Part shown: positions 9,981-18,570 of the stretch, in pieces
Position numbering within the stretch: the stretch's first letter is position 1
How the letters are laid out: each line of letters starts with the position of its first letter
Assembly: GCA_000511875.1 (NCBI GenBank)
Contig: AZIN01000001.1
Span: 875,332 to 939,331 of the forward strand
DNA length: 64,000 bases
Origin: Gammaproteobacteria bacterium MOLA455
GTDB taxonomy: Bacteria; Pseudomonadota; Gammaproteobacteria; Pseudomonadales; Porticoccaceae
Direction of reading: 5' to 3'
The notes under the pieces: model-generated
What the model saw: only the letters and a program-made list of their open reading frames with translations
Database searches by the model: none
What the model was told of the DNA's origin: nothing
Position numbers and translations under genes: made by a program

Positions 9981-11519
9981 ATGCATGACACCACAGACAC
10001 CCTCATGGACTCTCTTGAGCTGTCAAGACCTGTTGCGCTGCTGCTTGATGCCGCCGGCAATATCGAACACCTGAGCGACGATACATGCACACTTTTGGGC
10101 TATTCATTAAGCGATATTTTAGGGGTCAATTGGATTTCACAGTGCCTTCCGAGCTCTTGGCAGCAAAACATCAAAACCATTTTCGACAGCCTGATTCACC
10201 ACGACCACAACAGCTCGGAACAGTATGTCTCTCCTATAGTTTCAAAAACTGGTGAGCGCTTTATCTTTTCATGGCATAGCGAAGCGCGCCGCGATCCGAG
10301 CGGCAATTATATTGGCTCAATCACCACCGGCATTAAAATTCGTGACAATGCCCTGCAAGAACAAAACTCACTGCTCCAGTCTGCGGCACGCAACCAAGCG
10401 GTTCTGGACAATGCCATTGAAGCCATCGTCAGCATCAATAGCAGTGGCGTCATTACCCACGTTAACAAAACCACAGAAAAAATGTTTGGCTATCACAAGA
10501 GCGAATTAGTCGGCAATAATATTTGGCTATTACTGCCTGATGCACAGTTTGGGGGCAGCGAAAACATAATTAGCGAATATCTAACAGCCGGCAACAACGC
10601 TGGTAGTTTTACTCAAGAATTACAGGCACGACACAGGAATGGTAGCTCTTTGACTATCGAATTGACCGTCGCAGAAATAGTCATCGCCGGGATGCGCAGC
10701 TTTACCGGCATTATGCGCGATATCAGAGAACGTAAAATCAATGAAGAGCATTTGCGTAAGAGCCAAGAGGAGGTACAGCAGGCCCGGGATCATCTTGCTC
10801 ATCTAGATCGGCTGCACATTGCCAGTGAGATGTCGACCAGCATAGCCCATGAACTCAACCAGCCCCTAACCGCTATTTCAATGTATGCTCAAGCCTGTCG
10901 CAATCTGCTTAAAAAATACCCATTAGATAATCAGGCGCTGTTGCCGACACTCTCCAGAATTGACAAGCAGGCCCAGCGAGCCGGCGAGATTATCCGCAAC
11001 ATTCGCACGTTGGTGGGCAAACAAAATCCCCATCACCAGCTCACTGATATCAACAACCTAATCCAAAACACTATCGAACTGGCGCAGGTGGATGTGGAGT
11101 GCCGAGCAATCCGATTTCAATGTGATTACTGCGAGCAGCTACCAATGATAGAAGTTGTTCTCGGCCAAATTCGGCAGGTCATCTTAAATTTAATCCGCAA
11201 TGCCTGTGACGCCATGATCAATACTCCAGCAGAAGCTAAATACATCACTATTATTAGCCAAAATAATCCAAGCGGCTTTATCACCATAAGGGTGCGTGAT
11301 CGTGGCATTGGCATCAACCGCGATCACAGCGACAAACTGTTTCGCGCCTTTTTTTCGACCAAAAGTTACGGTATGGGCATGGGGCTGGCAATCAGCCACT
11401 CAATAATTAGCCACCATGGTGGCGAAATGAACGTTAATCACCAGTATAAGGAAGGCGCAGAGATCATTTTTACCCTGCCTATAATCCCGACCCTCAAAGG
11501 ACAGTCGGATGAACACTGA
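9981..11519 (+). CDS. FixL-like PAS-PAS sensor histidine kinase, haem histidine absent
   Basis: 512 residues: PAS 1 (about 14-122), PAS 2 (about 138-252), a short coiled linker, HisKA with SIAHELNQPLTAISMYAQ (phospho-acceptor H290), and HATPase with the N box NLIRNACDAM and a GMGMGLAISHSII G2-type box. There is no transmembrane segment, so it is cytoplasmic. PAS 2 aligns well with rhizobial FixL (LFGW.../MFGYHKSELVGNNIWLLLPD). However, the position of the FixL proximal haem histidine holds a serine (S193, in FGGSENIISEYL). It overlaps the next gene by 11 bases. I infer a two-component pair of the FixLJ type with a signal other than haem-bound oxygen. Confidence 0.88.
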   Translation: MHDTTDTLMDSLELSRPVALLLDAAGNIEHLSDDTCTLLGYSLSDILGVNWISQCLPSSWQQNIKTIFDSLIHHDHNSSEQYVSPIVSKTGERFIFSWHSEARRDPSGNYIGSITTGIKIRDNALQEQNSLLQSAARNQAVLDNAIEAIVSINSSGVITHVNKTTEKMFGYHKSELVGNNIWLLLPDAQFGGSENIISEYLTAGNNAGSFTQELQARHRNGSSLTIELTVAEIVIAGMRSFTGIMRDIRERKINEEHLRKSQEEVQQARDHLAHLDRLHIASEMSTSIAHELNQPLTAISMYAQACRNLLKKYPLDNQALLPTLSRIDKQAQRAGEIIRNIRTLVGKQNPHHQLTDINNLIQNTIELAQVDVECRAIRFQCDYCEQLPMIEVVLGQIRQVILNLIRNACDAMINTPAEAKYITIISQNNPSGFITIRVRDRGIGINRDHSDKLFRAFFSTKSYGMGMGLAISHSIISHHGGEMNVNHQYKEGAEIIFTLPIIPTLKGQSDEH

Positions 11520-12132
11520 GCAAACGGTTTATATAGTTGACGATGACTCTGATGTTGCCGATTCAATGTCTATGCTCCTAGAATCGACCGGCTTACGCAC
11601 AGAGCAATATCATTCCACTGAAGAATTTCTAAAAATCCCTATAGATCGTCTTGTGGGCTGCCTGATACTGGATGTGCGGATGCCAGATATGAGTGGGCTG
11701 GATTTACATCAGGAGATTAAGCGCAGCAATGCCAACTTGCCGGTGATATTTGTCACAGGTCACGGTGATGTGCCGATGGCAGTGCAGGCGATGAAAAACG
11801 GCGCCGTGGAATTTTTGCAAAAACCCTTTCGCGATCAGGAATTTATTGATTGTGTTCATCGTGCCCTCAAGACCAATAGCGAGGCGCTAGATGAAGTCAA
11901 CCGACGGCGATCGATACAGGCACGTATCGACAGCCTGACTAAGCGCGAATATGAAATTATGCGCCTTATTGCGGCCGGCAATATCACCAAAGCTGTAGCA
12001 TCAAAACTGAGCATCAGCCCACGTACAGTAGAAATTCATCGAGCCCGGACCATGGAAAAAATGCAGGCCAAAACCCTCGCACAATTGGTTCAAATGGTAG
12101 TCGAAGCGGAGCATCAGGAGGCTGTCGGATAG
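11509..12132 (+). CDS. FixJ-like response regulator (receiver plus LuxR-type HTH)
   Basis: 207 residues. The receiver domain (about 1-120) has the acidic pair DDD near residue 11, the phospho-acceptor aspartate in LILDVRMPDMSG, T in FVTGHGDVPMAV and K in FLQKPF. The C-terminal domain has LTKREYEIMRLIAAG and KAVASKLSISPRTVEIHRARTMEKM, the LuxR/FixJ helix-turn-helix. The start codon lies inside the kinase gene (11-base overlap), so the partner is certain. An FNR-type gene follows convergently, as in FixLJ-FixK cascades, but no target site was found upstream of it. Confidence 0.9.
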   Translation: MNTEQTVYIVDDDSDVADSMSMLLESTGLRTEQYHSTEEFLKIPIDRLVGCLILDVRMPDMSGLDLHQEIKRSNANLPVIFVTGHGDVPMAVQAMKNGAVEFLQKPFRDQEFIDCVHRALKTNSEALDEVNRRRSIQARIDSLTKREYEIMRLIAAGNITKAVASKLSISPRTVEIHRARTMEKMQAKTLAQLVQMVVEAEHQEAVG

Positions 12133-12189
12133 CCCAGGGCCAGATGCTAGCAGGTCTAGCAGATCACCCCGCAGAGCCTCTGGTCTCGA

Positions 12190-12975
12190 TTAACCCGCTG
12201 CAGTTAGAGGCAATGGTTTTTCGACGCGACGATCCAAATAGCCACCGGCTATAACATAGTGCAAACCATCCATATCCATAAGCCTCACGCGATGACGGTT
12301 CGCAATAATCAGCCCCTGTTCTTCGAGACGCTTAAATAGACGACTGACTGTTTCAACGGCCAGACCCAGATAGTTGGCGATATCGTAGCGTGCCATACTC
12401 AAACGGAACTCGTGAGCGGACTCGCCCCGATCATGCATACGCTGCGAGATATCCAATAGGAAGTGCGCCAAGCGCTGTTCGGCTTTCATTTTACTCAGCA
12501 CCATCATCAGATGGCTCTCGCGAAACATCATACAACTCACCGCACAGAGCAGCCGGCTGTAGACTTTCTGATTGGTCGTTAGGGATGAGTCTTTTAAGCG
12601 ATCAAAATCCAGACTGCAAACACTTGAGGTTTCCAATGCCTCGACTTCGCAGGTATATTTTCGTGAGTCAATGCCGTCTATACCGAGAATATGGGTGGAA
12701 AAATGAAAGCCCGTCACCTGCCTTTCGCCGGACTCGTCAACAATGCAGGATTTAAAACAACCTGAGCGAATCAGATAGAGAGATTGAAAATTATCCCCTT
12801 GTAGAAATAAACGCTGTCCCTTCATCATCGGCTTTTCGTGATTAATAAGACTGGATAGTTCACTATTTTCATTGGTATTTAATGTGCTGACGAGGCAGCT
12901 CTTTCTCGCTAGACAATGATTGCAGGTAATCTGCTTAGCATCATTCAATTTGGCCACTGCTGTTGCTGATTCCAT
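12190..12975 (-). CDS. fnr: FNR/Anr-type oxygen-responsive transcription regulator
   Basis: CRP-fold regulator with an oxygen-labile 4Fe-4S cluster. Three N-terminal cysteines (C18, C21, C27, in TCNHCLARKSC) have exactly the CX2CX5C spacing of E. coli FNR. The fourth (C120, in ALETSSVCSLD) sits 93 residues on, as in FNR. The C-terminal HTH reads YDIANYLGLAVETVSRLFKRLEEQGLI, with the ETVSR recognition helix that reads TTGAT half sites. I start at 12975 because AAGGAG lies 8 bases before that ATG; the longer frame (17 more residues) has no such site. It probably controls anaerobic or microaerobic genes. Confidence 0.92.
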   Translation of the reverse strand: MESATAVAKLNDAKQITCNHCLARKSCLVSTLNTNENSELSSLINHEKPMMKGQRLFLQGDNFQSLYLIRSGCFKSCIVDESGERQVTGFHFSTHILGIDGIDSRKYTCEVEALETSSVCSLDFDRLKDSSLTTNQKVYSRLLCAVSCMMFRESHLMMVLSKMKAEQRLAHFLLDISQRMHDRGESAHEFRLSMARYDIANYLGLAVETVSRLFKRLEEQGLIIANRHRVRLMDMDGLHYVIAGGYLDRRVEKPLPLTAAG

Positions 12976-13216
12976 TTCTAACTCTCCTTGTGAGTCGCTG
13001 TTAATTAATCCGTTAAATATTCTCAACAGCTTCTAATTGATACCCTTCACCAGTATGGAAATACGCTCCCTCACTCTGTCTAACTTTATATCCCCTGACC
13101 TCAACGCTAAAAATCCGAAGTTCAAAGCTCGAATTTTTGATCATTAAAAATTAGGCCGGGCAGACTGAGTGTCCGACCTCAGTTGAATCGCCCCTATCCG
13201 CCCACATAAGACCTGC

Positions 13217-13471
13217 CTATTGATCGTCGGTCCAGATCACAAGAGCACTCATATCTGGATATAGCAGTCGCACACTATCGGGGGCTGCAATAATAATCTT
13301 TAGAAACATTCCCGAGTGCAGTGCCTCAGGACAGCTGTCGATACCTAAACCTGCGATACCTATAGTGTTAACCGGGCATATAGCAATCTGTTTGTCTGCT
13401 AAATAAATCTCGACCAAACACTGCTCTGTGCTCGGCGTTAAGGATCTGCGACTTGCCATACGATGTTCCAT
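13217..13471 (-). CDS. Small PilZ-like protein
   Basis: 84 residues from the ATG at 13471, which has AGGAG 5 bases upstream. The pattern of an early Arg-Arg (ASRRSLTPSTE), alternating beta strands, and a central short loop (NTIGIAGLGIDSCPEAL) followed by a GMFLKIII strand resembles the PilZ c-di-GMP-binding fold. The canonical D/NxSxxG is degenerate here (NTIGIAG), so nucleotide binding is doubtful. It is transcribed towards the FNR-type gene, about 240 bases from that gene's start. The assignment rests on pattern only. Confidence 0.5.
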   Translation of the reverse strand: MEHRMASRRSLTPSTEQCLVEIYLADKQIAICPVNTIGIAGLGIDSCPEALHSGMFLKIIIAAPDSVRLLYPDMSALVIWTDDQ

Positions 13472-13763
13472 ATACACTCCTGACGACTAACCTAGTGAAT
13501 CAATAGTCACAGCGGCGACTTACACTCAGAGATACCGGACACTGTGACCGATACCGAGAAATCAGCCAGTCAGGTTATCCACATATGGGAGACAGAGCAT
13601 AGCAAAGGGGCTCAACAAGACAATAAGGGGGTTTGCGTAATTTATTGCGGTAACTACGTATCCTAAAAACATCAGGGTTTTGAGGTTATTAAGAGCCGTA
13701 AAAAAACGTGGTTAACCATCTTTATGATCTTATCCCCCCAAACAGCTAGTCAGATCAATTGTT

Positions 13764-13910
13764 ATGGCCAGACTGAAAACTGTCACTCAGCTAAAAGCCG
13801 ACCCGAGGTAAGGCGTTGAAGCAATGACCCTTGGAGCAGTTGACTATATTGAACACCCGTTTTTTGCTCGGCAATTGATTAGTTCACTTGCACTAGGCCT
13901 CTCAGGCTAG
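13764..13910 (+). pseudogene. Remnant of a response-regulator receiver domain
   Basis: One frame reads TVTQLKADPR, a stop, then VEAMTLGAVDYIEHPFFAR and SSLALGLSG before a second stop. LKADP and GAVDYI.(K)PF are the alpha3 and beta5-alpha5 signatures of receiver domains of the HD-GYP/GGDEF regulator type. About 20-25 residues normally lie between them and are missing here; the invariant Lys is His, and an in-frame TAA interrupts. It reads as a decayed 3' part of a receiver gene in the spacer between the PilZ-like and RimK-like genes. The family assignment is by eye. Confidence 0.5.
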
Positions 13911-13937
13911 ACCTGGCTAACCTTATTTTATGAGTGC

Positions 13938-15092
13938 TTAAGTAGTCTGAGTAGTGAAATACCGCCGTGCCAGAGCGATCTTTTGACTGGCATTGTCAGA
14001 GCCTTCAGCGGAGGGAGAGCCTTCAGCGGAGGGAGAGCCTTCAGCGGAGGGAGAGCCTTCAGCGGAGGGAGAGCCTTCAGCGGATAGAGAGCCCTCAGCG
14101 GATAGAGAGCCCTCAGCGGATAGAGAGCCCTCAGCGGATAGAGAGCCCTCAGCGGATAGAGAGCCCTCAGCGGATAGAGAGCCTTCAGCGGAAAAAAAGC
14201 CATCAGCAATCGCCCCCGCCTTTAATAACCGATGCTTCAAACCCGCCTGATTAGCCACTTGAATAGCCAATCCTGGTCGCGCATTAAGCTCTAGTAACAT
14301 GGGCCCGCGCAAACGATCGAGAACTATATCCACACCCAGATAATCGAGCCCCGCCATACCGGCGCAGCCAGATGCTAATTCCAGTAACTGCTGCCAATGG
14401 GGAATGGTTAAGGTATCAAAGTTGATATGAGTATCCGGGTGCTGACTGACAATACGATTGTTCTGGACCGCGCAGATACTTTTCCCAGTGCCTATATCAA
14501 TACCGACCCCTACGGCCCCCTGGTGCAAATTGGCCTTGCCATCCGAGCTGCGGGTGGCACAGCGCATCATTGCCATCACCGGCACACCGCGAAACACAAT
14601 CACACGGATATCCGGGACACCTTCATAGCTATAGTCCTTGAGAATCGGATCAAAATCGATCAGCGCTTCAATCATGGCGCTATCGTTGCGACCGCCGAGA
14701 CTGTGTAAGCCAGCGAGAATATTAGAGCTGTGGCGACGCACTTCGCGATCATCGATCAGCGCACCACTGGACTTAACAAACTTGTCGCCCCGGCGTCCGA
14801 CAATCACCAGAATACCTTTGCCACCGCTGCCCTGGCTGGGCTTTATCACGAAAGCATCACGCTCCTCGAGCAGCTTGTTGACAGTGCTAACTTGGAACTG
14901 ATAATCCACAGTGCCGATCAGCTCAGGGACTGGAATACCGCGAGCGATAGCGGCACTTTTGGTATTCAATTTATTATCTGCAAGGCAGTAATTTTTGCGC
15001 TGATTATAGCGACCGATAAAACCAATATTGCGGTTGTTCATACCGAGAATACCCAGCTCGCGCAATTTTAGGGGCGACACCAGCAGGCTCAT
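13938..15092 (-). CDS. RimK-like ATP-grasp ligase (alpha-L-glutamate ligase-like) with SAEGS-repeat tail
   Basis: ATP-grasp protein of the alpha-L-glutamate ligase-like family. DAFVIKPSQGSGGKGILVI carries the ATP-binding lysine and glycine loop, and LGVDIVLDRL...LLELNARPGLAIQ the metal-binding Glu/Asn of the fold. Family members are about 320 residues, and this one is 384. The excess is a C-terminal tail of 11 SAEGS(L/P) hexapeptides from an 18-bp array, then about 20 residues. AAGGA precedes the ATG. It begins 1 base after the transglutaminase-like gene, so it is the last member of the retropepsin / transglutaminase-7TM / ligase trio. In such trios a peptide- or protein-modifying role is assumed but unproven. 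Confidence 0.87.
   Translation of the reverse strand: MSLLVSPLKLRELGILGMNNRNIGFIGRYNQRKNYCLADNKLNTKSAAIARGIPVPELIGTVDYQFQVSTVNKLLEERDAFVIKPSQGSGGKGILVIVGRRGDKFVKSSGALIDDREVRRHSSNILAGLHSLGGRNDSAMIEALIDFDPILKDYSYEGVPDIRVIVFRGVPVMAMMRCATRSSDGKANLHQGAVGVGIDIGTGKSICAVQNNRIVSQHPDTHINFDTLTIPHWQQLLELASGCAGMAGLDYLGVDIVLDRLRGPMLLELNARPGLAIQVANQAGLKHRLLKAGAIADGFFSAEGSLSAEGSLSAEGSLSAEGSLSAEGSLSAEGSLSAEGSPSAEGSPSAEGSPSAEGSPSAEGSDNASQKIALARRYFTTQTT
13999..14196. repeat. 18-bp minisatellite, 11 units, encoding SAEGS(L/P)
   Basis: Eleven consecutive 18-bp units start at 13999. Units 1-4 read GAGCCTTCAGCGGAGGGA. Units 5-10 carry GATAGA at the end, and most of these have CCCTC for CCTTC. Unit 11 ends in A-rich sequence. 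Two sequence classes arranged in blocks point to local expansion of single units. The period keeps the ligase gene in frame, and both strands are open through the array, which explains several spurious repeat-rich reading frames. Confidence 0.95.
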
Positions 15093-15093
15093 G

Positions 15094-16623
15094 TTATTCC
15101 TTACCCGCCAGATCGCGGAAGCGATAGAGTTCGGATAGGCGGTAGCCGGTATATTTTCCCAGCAGTAAAATCACCCCAAGTAGACTCAGAGTCAACTCTG
15201 GAAAATTAAAGGTAAGATGTTCAACCAGAGTATTGGACATAGCCAAATAGGCCAGTACCGCCACCAGCAAACTGCCGCTACCTTGGATCAGTACTTCATG
15301 ACCGCCCTCCTCTTCCCACAGAATCGACATTCGCTCAATGGTCCAAGCGACAATCACTGTGGGGAAAAAAGTCACCGTCAGTATTTGATCAAGCCCGAGC
15401 TTATAACTGGTGACAGCCAGTGCTGCCATCAGCAAAATCACCACAATAATAACTGTGGCCACCCGTGCCACCAGCAGTAAATTGAGACGACTAAGGTAAG
15501 AGCGGATCCATAGCCCGCTTCCGATCAAAACAAGAAAAATAATCAAACCAACCAATAAGGTAGTTTGAATGAAGGCCAGCGCAATCAATATAGGCATAAA
15601 GGTGCCAGAGGTTTGCACTCCAACCAATAGCCTCATCACAACCACTACCAGAGCCGCGACTGGAATCAGCAATAGACCTTTGAAAATACCCTGCTGCTCT
15701 ACTGGCAGGCTATAGATAGAAAAGTCCAGCAGGGCAAATTCCTCGGCGCGCTGTTCCATGCCCAGTACAGCTTTAGCCGGCAAGCTATTGCTCACCAACG
15801 CAAACTCAAGACTAGAGTTGCGGCCACCAGTGAGATTCAAAATGGCGCCATCACCGCGCTGCCAAATAAAGAAATTGCTCGGCAGGCCCAGCCTTGCAGT
15901 GGTGGGATTGGCAATAATCCATTTCTCACCGCTGTACAACTCAATCAATGAGCTTAGAGTCTGACGACGGCGGCCATCCTCTAGCTCAATACCGCGCAGC
16001 TCGTGGGCAGGAATTCCTGCGCTGGCCATGCTATGTAAAATCATCTCCAGAGAGTCGCCGCTGTAGGAGTTGAGCAAAAATAGAATATCCTGGTCCTGTG
16101 ATTCACGGAGTAGCTCCTGCAGTAGCAGCAATGTAAAGCTCTCTCGGTCAGAGGACTGCTGTTGAATTCGCTGCACCACTCTATCCATCGCTGCCTGTTG
16201 GTCCGCCTCTAACAGTGGCTTAACCGGCAACTCGACCTCTAGGGCAGGCAACTCCCGGTCAGCCCGGGCGCGGTAGATCTGCATTTTGTAGTAGAGAGTG
16301 GTGGGATGATCAAGGGATTGACGAGTCCAACGCGCGGTGCTGACAGTTTCGGCCTCTTGCACAATCGAAAAACCAAATCCCGAAGAGACAAAATGCTCGT
16401 CCAAAATAGTCCAACCAGCCAGTGCTGCAGGCAGGCGCAGGCCGACATTTACTGGGCCATCAGTGGGTATAAAACTGGTTTTGGACTCCACCGTCCAGAC
16501 TTCGCGATACTCACCAGGCACTAGGGGCAAGTTGAGACTCACTGCCTTATAGAGAGTCAATCCGACCCCTAGAGCGATTAATAGGCCACTAATTAAACCA
16601 ATTTGAATCCGCGAATTAATCAC
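15094..16623 (-). CDS. Inactive-transglutaminase-like protein fused to seven transmembrane helices
   Basis: About 509 residues. The N-terminal helix (about 7-27) is followed by a periplasmic region of about 290 residues with a transglutaminase-like core. The last 200 residues are a chain of hydrophobic segments (GLLLIPVAALVVVVMRLLVG onward) making about seven helices. I start at a GTG at 16623: GGAG sits 7 bases before it, and the start overlaps the preceding gene by 8 bases. The longer frame would add 17 residues with no ribosome-binding site. It is the central gene of the known trio with a retropepsin-like gene and a RimK-like ligase. Confidence 0.85.
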   Translation of the reverse strand: MINSRIQIGLISGLLIALGVGLTLYKAVSLNLPLVPGEYREVWTVESKTSFIPTDGPVNVGLRLPAALAGWTILDEHFVSSGFGFSIVQEAETVSTARWTRQSLDHPTTLYYKMQIYRARADRELPALEVELPVKPLLEADQQAAMDRVVQRIQQQSSDRESFTLLLLQELLRESQDQDILFLLNSYSGDSLEMILHSMASAGIPAHELRGIELEDGRRRQTLSSLIELYSGEKWIIANPTTARLGLPSNFFIWQRGDGAILNLTGGRNSSLEFALVSNSLPAKAVLGMEQRAEEFALLDFSIYSLPVEQQGIFKGLLLIPVAALVVVVMRLLVGVQTSGTFMPILIALAFIQTTLLVGLIIFLVLIGSGLWIRSYLSRLNLLLVARVATVIIVVILLMAALAVTSYKLGLDQILTVTFFPTVIVAWTIERMSILWEEEGGHEVLIQGSGSLLVAVLAYLAMSNTLVEHLTFNFPELTLSLLGVILLLGKYTGYRLSELYRFRDLAGKE

Positions 16624-17329
16624 TGCTAATCTCCGGGCGCGCCATAGCGGTGTGATGGCGACTGACATCAACAATCACATTGTCCATCAAGAAATTGCGT
16701 CCGATCAAAAGTGGGTATTCAAAGTCGGTGCGGTCAGAGAGATTGACATCAATCTTCGAACGGATCTCTCCTAATGTCACCCACATTCTGACCACATAGC
16801 GTCGCTCATCGGCACCACCACTCTGCTTGATCAGCACTCGGCGACGCAATCTCAACTCCTGCTGGTGGGCACTGCCGGTGACGGCATCGATCAAGACAAA
16901 GCGCACATAGCGCTTACCATCTTTTTCCACCAGCTGAATATTCTCGGCGTGTATAGACGTAGTGTCCGCACCTGTATCTATGCGCGATTCAATCCATAGA
17001 CCCGCAGGCTGAATCTTTGCCCACTCTACGGCGCCCACTATCGGCAAATGAAACTTCCCTGCTGTACTCGCCTGTGGCATTGGCTCTGGGGCCACAATCT
17101 TGGTGACTATGCGCTCGATAACCTGAGGCTCAGGACAGCTCTGGGGCTCGAGCAGTGGCGGAATAATTTCTGCTGACGCCGGACATTCTGCCGGCTTGGT
17201 CAATTGCGGAATTAGCGCGCAGCTGGAGAGCAGGCAGCTGGCAACAACACTTAATAGCAGCTTAGACAGACCGTCTGAAAGAGAATTTTTAGAGACCGGA
17301 GCCCACGCATCTATCTCAGCCAGCATCAT
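16616..17329 (-). CDS. Retropepsin-like aspartic protease lipoprotein (RimB/DUF785 family)
   Basis: About 237 residues. Residues 23-41 form a signal sequence ending in a lipobox (LLSSC), so the mature protein is probably lipid-anchored. From about residue 95 the domain shows IVGAVEWAKIQPAGLWIESRIDTGADTTSIHA, with the DTGAD active-site motif of single-domain retropepsins, and LLIGRNFLMDN at the end. This family is often annotated as ATP-dependent zinc protease, but the sequence supports an aspartic protease fold. Its start overlaps the stop of the small upstream frame and its end overlaps the transglutaminase-like gene, so the set is probably one operon. Confidence 0.85.
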   Translation of the reverse strand: MMLAEIDAWAPVSKNSLSDGLSKLLLSVVASCLLSSCALIPQLTKPAECPASAEIIPPLLEPQSCPEPQVIERIVTKIVAPEPMPQASTAGKFHLPIVGAVEWAKIQPAGLWIESRIDTGADTTSIHAENIQLVEKDGKRYVRFVLIDAVTGSAHQQELRLRRRVLIKQSGGADERRYVVRMWVTLGEIRSKIDVNLSDRTDFEYPLLIGRNFLMDNVIVDVSRHHTAMARPEISSD

Positions 17330-17532
17330 ATTGACCCCGTCAGCGCTCTATTAGTCGACCCGGCAAATTCATTGGCCGCAGTAGCTGCCTGCTCAGCGGC
17401 ATAGGCTAAAGCCGTATATTCAGGACTATAGTCGGTGGAGGTCAAGCCAAACACCGTACTGAAAAAAGCTTTGCGCGCAGGCAGATCCCGCCACGGAGCT
17501 TGAAGATAATGTCTTGTTTCATGGTGGCTCAT
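17326..17532 (-). CDS. Small hypothetical protein upstream of the retropepsin gene
   Basis: 68 residues from an ATG at 17532 with GAGAAGAGG just before it. The stop (TGA at 17326-17328) overlaps the ATG of the next gene, an arrangement usual for coupled translation. The sequence (MSHHETRHYLQAPW..., Ala-rich second half AYAAEQAATAANEF) has no signal peptide or motif I recognise. It could be a real small member of the operon or a chance frame; packing favours the first. Confidence 0.4.
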   Translation of the reverse strand: MSHHETRHYLQAPWRDLPARKAFFSTVFGLTSTDYSPEYTALAYAAEQAATAANEFAGSTNRALTGSI

Positions 17533-17645
17533 CGCCTCTTCTCCCAACGTCCGTTGCCAATAGAGCTGTGTACGACCTAGTTAAGATAGCACAGGCTGTA
17601 TTGCCAAGGATCAGTGGATCGAGATAAGAATGCGGAATTACGGCT

Positions 17646-18560
17646 TTAAGGCAGGTCGTCCACCAGTTCGCCTTCAACTGGCTCGAGCAGATCTTCGCGA
17701 TCGACCTTGAGTGCCAGCATAACCGTGGCGGCAACATAAATTGAAGAATAGGTACCTATGCCTACACCGACCATCAGCGCAACGGCAAAGTTATGAATCA
17801 ATTCACCGCCAATAAAGTACAGCGCCAGCAGAACTAGCATAGTGGTTGTCGAGGTATTAATCGTACGCCACAAAGTCTGCGAGAGTGACTCATTGATCAC
17901 TTCTATCGGTGTCGCCTTACGAATTTTGCGGAAATTCTCTCGGATGCGATCAGACACAACAATGGTGTCGTTTAGCGAATAACCCACCACTGCCAATATT
18001 GCGGCCAATACAGTGAGATCAAACTCAAGGCCAACAACAGAGAAAAATCCGAGGGTAATCAGCACATCATGGGCCAGTGCTAGCACCGCGCCGATGGCGA
18101 ACTTAAGCTGAAAGCGAATCGCTACATAGAGCATCACCACGGCCAAAGCCGTGAGCATACCGAGGCCGCCATCTTCACGCAGTTCTTCACCAATCTGTGG
18201 CCCGACAAAATCAACTCGACGCAGCTCAACCGCTTCGCTTCCGTCTTCTAAAACGTCGTAGACCTTCTCTGACAGGCCCAGCTCGGGCTTGCCCTGTAAA
18301 CGAATCAACACATCGGTCTCAGAACCGTATTGAATAACCACCGGACCGTCAAAACCAGCACCTTCAAGCTGCTGGCGAATCGCCCCAACATCAGCTGGCT
18401 GTTCGTAGCCCACTTCAATTTGCGTGCCGCCGGAAAAATCCAAACCCAGTACTAAGCCTTTGGTGGACAGAGACGCTACCGAAGCGATCAGCAGCACAGC
18501 GGAAACAACTGCTGCAACTTTACGCAGCCCCATGAAGTTATAGATTTTTAAGTTGGTCAT
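17646..18560 (-). CDS. secF: Protein translocase subunit SecF
   Basis: Inner-membrane partner of SecD that pulls secreted proteins out of SecYEG using the proton gradient. Signatures: LGLDFSGGTQIEV after the first helix, and VGYSLNDTIVVSDRIREN with five C-terminal helices. About 304 residues from the ATG at 18560, which follows AGGAAG. It begins 10 bases after the secD stop. An acidic tail (LLEPVEGELVDDLP) ends the protein. Confidence 0.95.
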   Translation of the reverse strand: MTNLKIYNFMGLRKVAAVVSAVLLIASVASLSTKGLVLGLDFSGGTQIEVGYEQPADVGAIRQQLEGAGFDGPVVIQYGSETDVLIRLQGKPELGLSEKVYDVLEDGSEAVELRRVDFVGPQIGEELREDGGLGMLTALAVVMLYVAIRFQLKFAIGAVLALAHDVLITLGFFSVVGLEFDLTVLAAILAVVGYSLNDTIVVSDRIRENFRKIRKATPIEVINESLSQTLWRTINTSTTTMLVLLALYFIGGELIHNFAVALMVGVGIGTYSSIYVAATVMLALKVDREDLLEPVEGELVDDLP

Positions 18561-18570
18561 AATCTTCTTC

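Noticed and set aside
13999-14196. CRISPR array
   Set aside because: Units are contiguous 18-bp tandem repeats with no spacers.
13967-14254. Long repeat-rich frames on the plus strand over the RimK-like tail (RRESLQ- and EPSADR-type repeats)
   Set aside because: They are the complementary reading of the 18-bp array. The minus-strand frame continues a conserved ATP-grasp gene, so the plus-strand frames are shadows.
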